A stretch of DNA of 64,000 nt from Lycocorax pyrrhopterus obiensis (taxonomy: Eukaryota; Chordata; Aves; Passeriformes; Paradisaeidae): NCBI GenBank assembly GCA_014706295.1, contig JACSVZ010000007.1, forward strand, positions 5,981,699 through 6,045,698, read 5' to 3'. Made by a program: the position numbers and the translations under genes. The stretch's first letter is position 1. Every line of letters starts with the position of its first letter. The notes below the pieces were generated by a model. That model ran no database searches, was not told the origin of the DNA, and saw nothing but the letters and a program-made list of their open reading frames with translations. Of the stretch, positions 62,997 through 64,000 are shown one piece after another.

Positions 62997-63866
62997 GTGA
63001 GTGCCTGGGAGTTCCTCTGCTCTGCTATAAAAACAAACATCATTTCTGACACATTGTCCCAGCACACAAAACACAGCTAAACCAGAAGCAATGCTGCTTT
63101 TCCTTGTTCTCCTTAAAATTAGGAGAAAAATCTTGGGGACTGTGCATTAACTAGCACATTCAGCATCAGGATGAGAGCATCAATCAAAAATGTTCAGTGG
63201 TATCCTGTTGCTCTATGACCCACACAGTGGTGTGTGTATCAGCAAGCCATACCTAAACAACTCTAAGTTATGCAATATGAGGTATATTTGACCACAAGGC
63301 TAGAATAAAACAAATAAAACAGTGCCCTCTCCTTTTAACCCATGAACAGGTCAGAAATTGAGGTGTTTCTCTTGTGCAGTCAGCCAGCCTCACCCTTACT
63401 GTCACTATCAATTTCTTAGGAAATGTTAAATTTTCATCAAAGACAGAGATAATTTAAAAAATACTTTTGGTATATTAAATATGGAAGTTTCACTTTTTAG
63501 ACTAAATTGACTTCCAGTTCTGTTCACTGCAACAATCCATTTTTTTTTACAGGAATTATGATTGAAACATAGCTCCTTAAACTATTTATTCCCCAGATGC
63601 ACTGGGACCCAGCAGATATGACTTAGATATAGAAAAAGATAGCAAAGGTATTTAAATCAAGCAAACCTTTCAATTTAATATAAAGTTTTCTGAGCTTCTT
63701 CAGCAACACCATTCAGCTTGTGACAAGAAAGCATAATTGGCTGATGACAGATAAAATGTAGCACATTTTCCACCTTGTATCATTTTCAAACTGTATACCT
63801 TCATAATTTATTTATAATAAGAAATCACTAATAACAGGAATTCATTACCTTTTTATTTCCTGTCAG
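62997..63866 (+). other. SPON1: SPON1 intron (870 bp) with candidate cassette exon
   Basis: AT-rich intron between TSR3 and TSR4. It holds the 51-bp candidate exon described separately. No repeat was recognised. Confidence 0.8.
63597..63647 (+). CDS. Candidate 51-bp cassette exon of SPON1 between TSR3 and TSR4
   Basis: This segment is bounded by TATTCCCCAG upstream and AAAG|GTATTT downstream. It is 51 bp, enters and leaves at phase 1 like the TSR exons around it, and has no stop in that frame. Included, it would encode HALGPSRYDLDIEKDSK with split codons shared with 62996 and 63867 (His on entry, Asp on exit). It would lengthen the TSR3-TSR4 linker by 17 residues to HALGPSRYDLDIEKDSKDTI before the first Cys of TSR4. 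A plausible branch site (CTTAAAC) lies about 20 nt upstream. The donor is weaker than its neighbours. I do not recognise the peptide in canonical F-spondin, so this is a candidate alternative exon rather than an established one; chance cannot be excluded. Confidence 0.4.
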
Positions 63867-64000
63867 ATACCATCCCCTGCCTGCTCTCTCCCTGGTCTGA
63901 GTGGAGTGACTGCAGTGTAACCTGCGGGAAGGGAATGAGAACCCGGCAAAGGATGCTGAAATCTGCTGCTGAGCTTGGAGACTGCAACGAGGAGCTGGAA
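63867..64000 (+). CDS. SPON1: SPON1 exon, thrombospondin type-1 repeat 4 (cut by window end)
   Basis: The exon begins after TTCCTGTCAG and enters at phase 1 (two bases complete the split codon). It encodes TIPCLLSPWSEWSDCSVTCG, then KGMRTRQRMLKSAAELGDCN and EELE at the window edge. It is TSR4: WSEW mannosylation motif, CSVTCG O-fucose consensus and the RTRQRM basic strand. The rest of TSR4, with TSR5, the basic linker and TSR6, must lie beyond position 64000. The 380 codons joined from the eight exons contain no stop or frameshift. Confidence 0.95.

Noticed and set aside
1..64000. CRISPR arrays, operons, phage or bacterial gene clusters, tRNA/rRNA genes
   Set aside because: There are no regularly spaced repeats, no ribosome-binding-site/ORF packing and no cloverleaf-like A/B boxes; exon-intron structure and CR1 elements show nuclear vertebrate DNA.

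Overview
This window is ordinary vertebrate nuclear DNA carrying the 3' half of one large gene, SPON1 (F-spondin, a secreted extracellular-matrix and axon-guidance glycoprotein), on the + strand. The host is most likely a bird, perhaps a songbird. The basis is CR1 retrotransposon fragments in both orientations, short LTR insertions, no recognisable SINEs, and A/C-rich or T/G-rich low-complexity tracts. The species call is inference.

Layout. Positions 1-38604 are all intron: no upstream SPON1 exon (signal peptide, reeler domain, first part of the spondin domain) was found there. Inside this intron are a GC-rich patch (2580-3300), a candidate conserved regulatory block with clustered TAATTA sites and a 16-bp palindrome (about 6900-7620), a G-quadruplex/GC-box (10884-10908), a (CA)n microsatellite (13296-13339), an old CR1 piece (about 14810-15060) and a solo LTR (17037-17404). 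The first exon is at 38605-38669. A 19.9-kb intron follows, holding another G-quadruplex, a 20-bp palindrome and a 129-bp tandem duplication.

From 58573 the gene becomes compact, with seven exons in 5.4 kb: the end of the spondin domain (58573-58774), the linker (60119-60259 and 60584-60659) and thrombospondin type-1 repeats TSR1 to TSR4 (61100-61282, 61603-61773, 62829-62996, and 63867 to the window edge). The eight exons join into one uninterrupted frame of 1140 bases (380 codons) with matched phases and GT/AG borders. The short introns carry an LTR nested in a CR1 (59020-59690) and a CR1 whose 3' end stops about 34 bp before the TSR3 exon.

The most interesting observation is an unlisted, phase-compatible 51-bp open segment with good splice borders at 63597-63647, between the TSR3 and TSR4 exons. 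It could be a cassette exon adding 17 residues to the inter-TSR linker. I see no microbial genes, CRISPR arrays, operons or RNA genes, and nothing that looks like a wholly new system.
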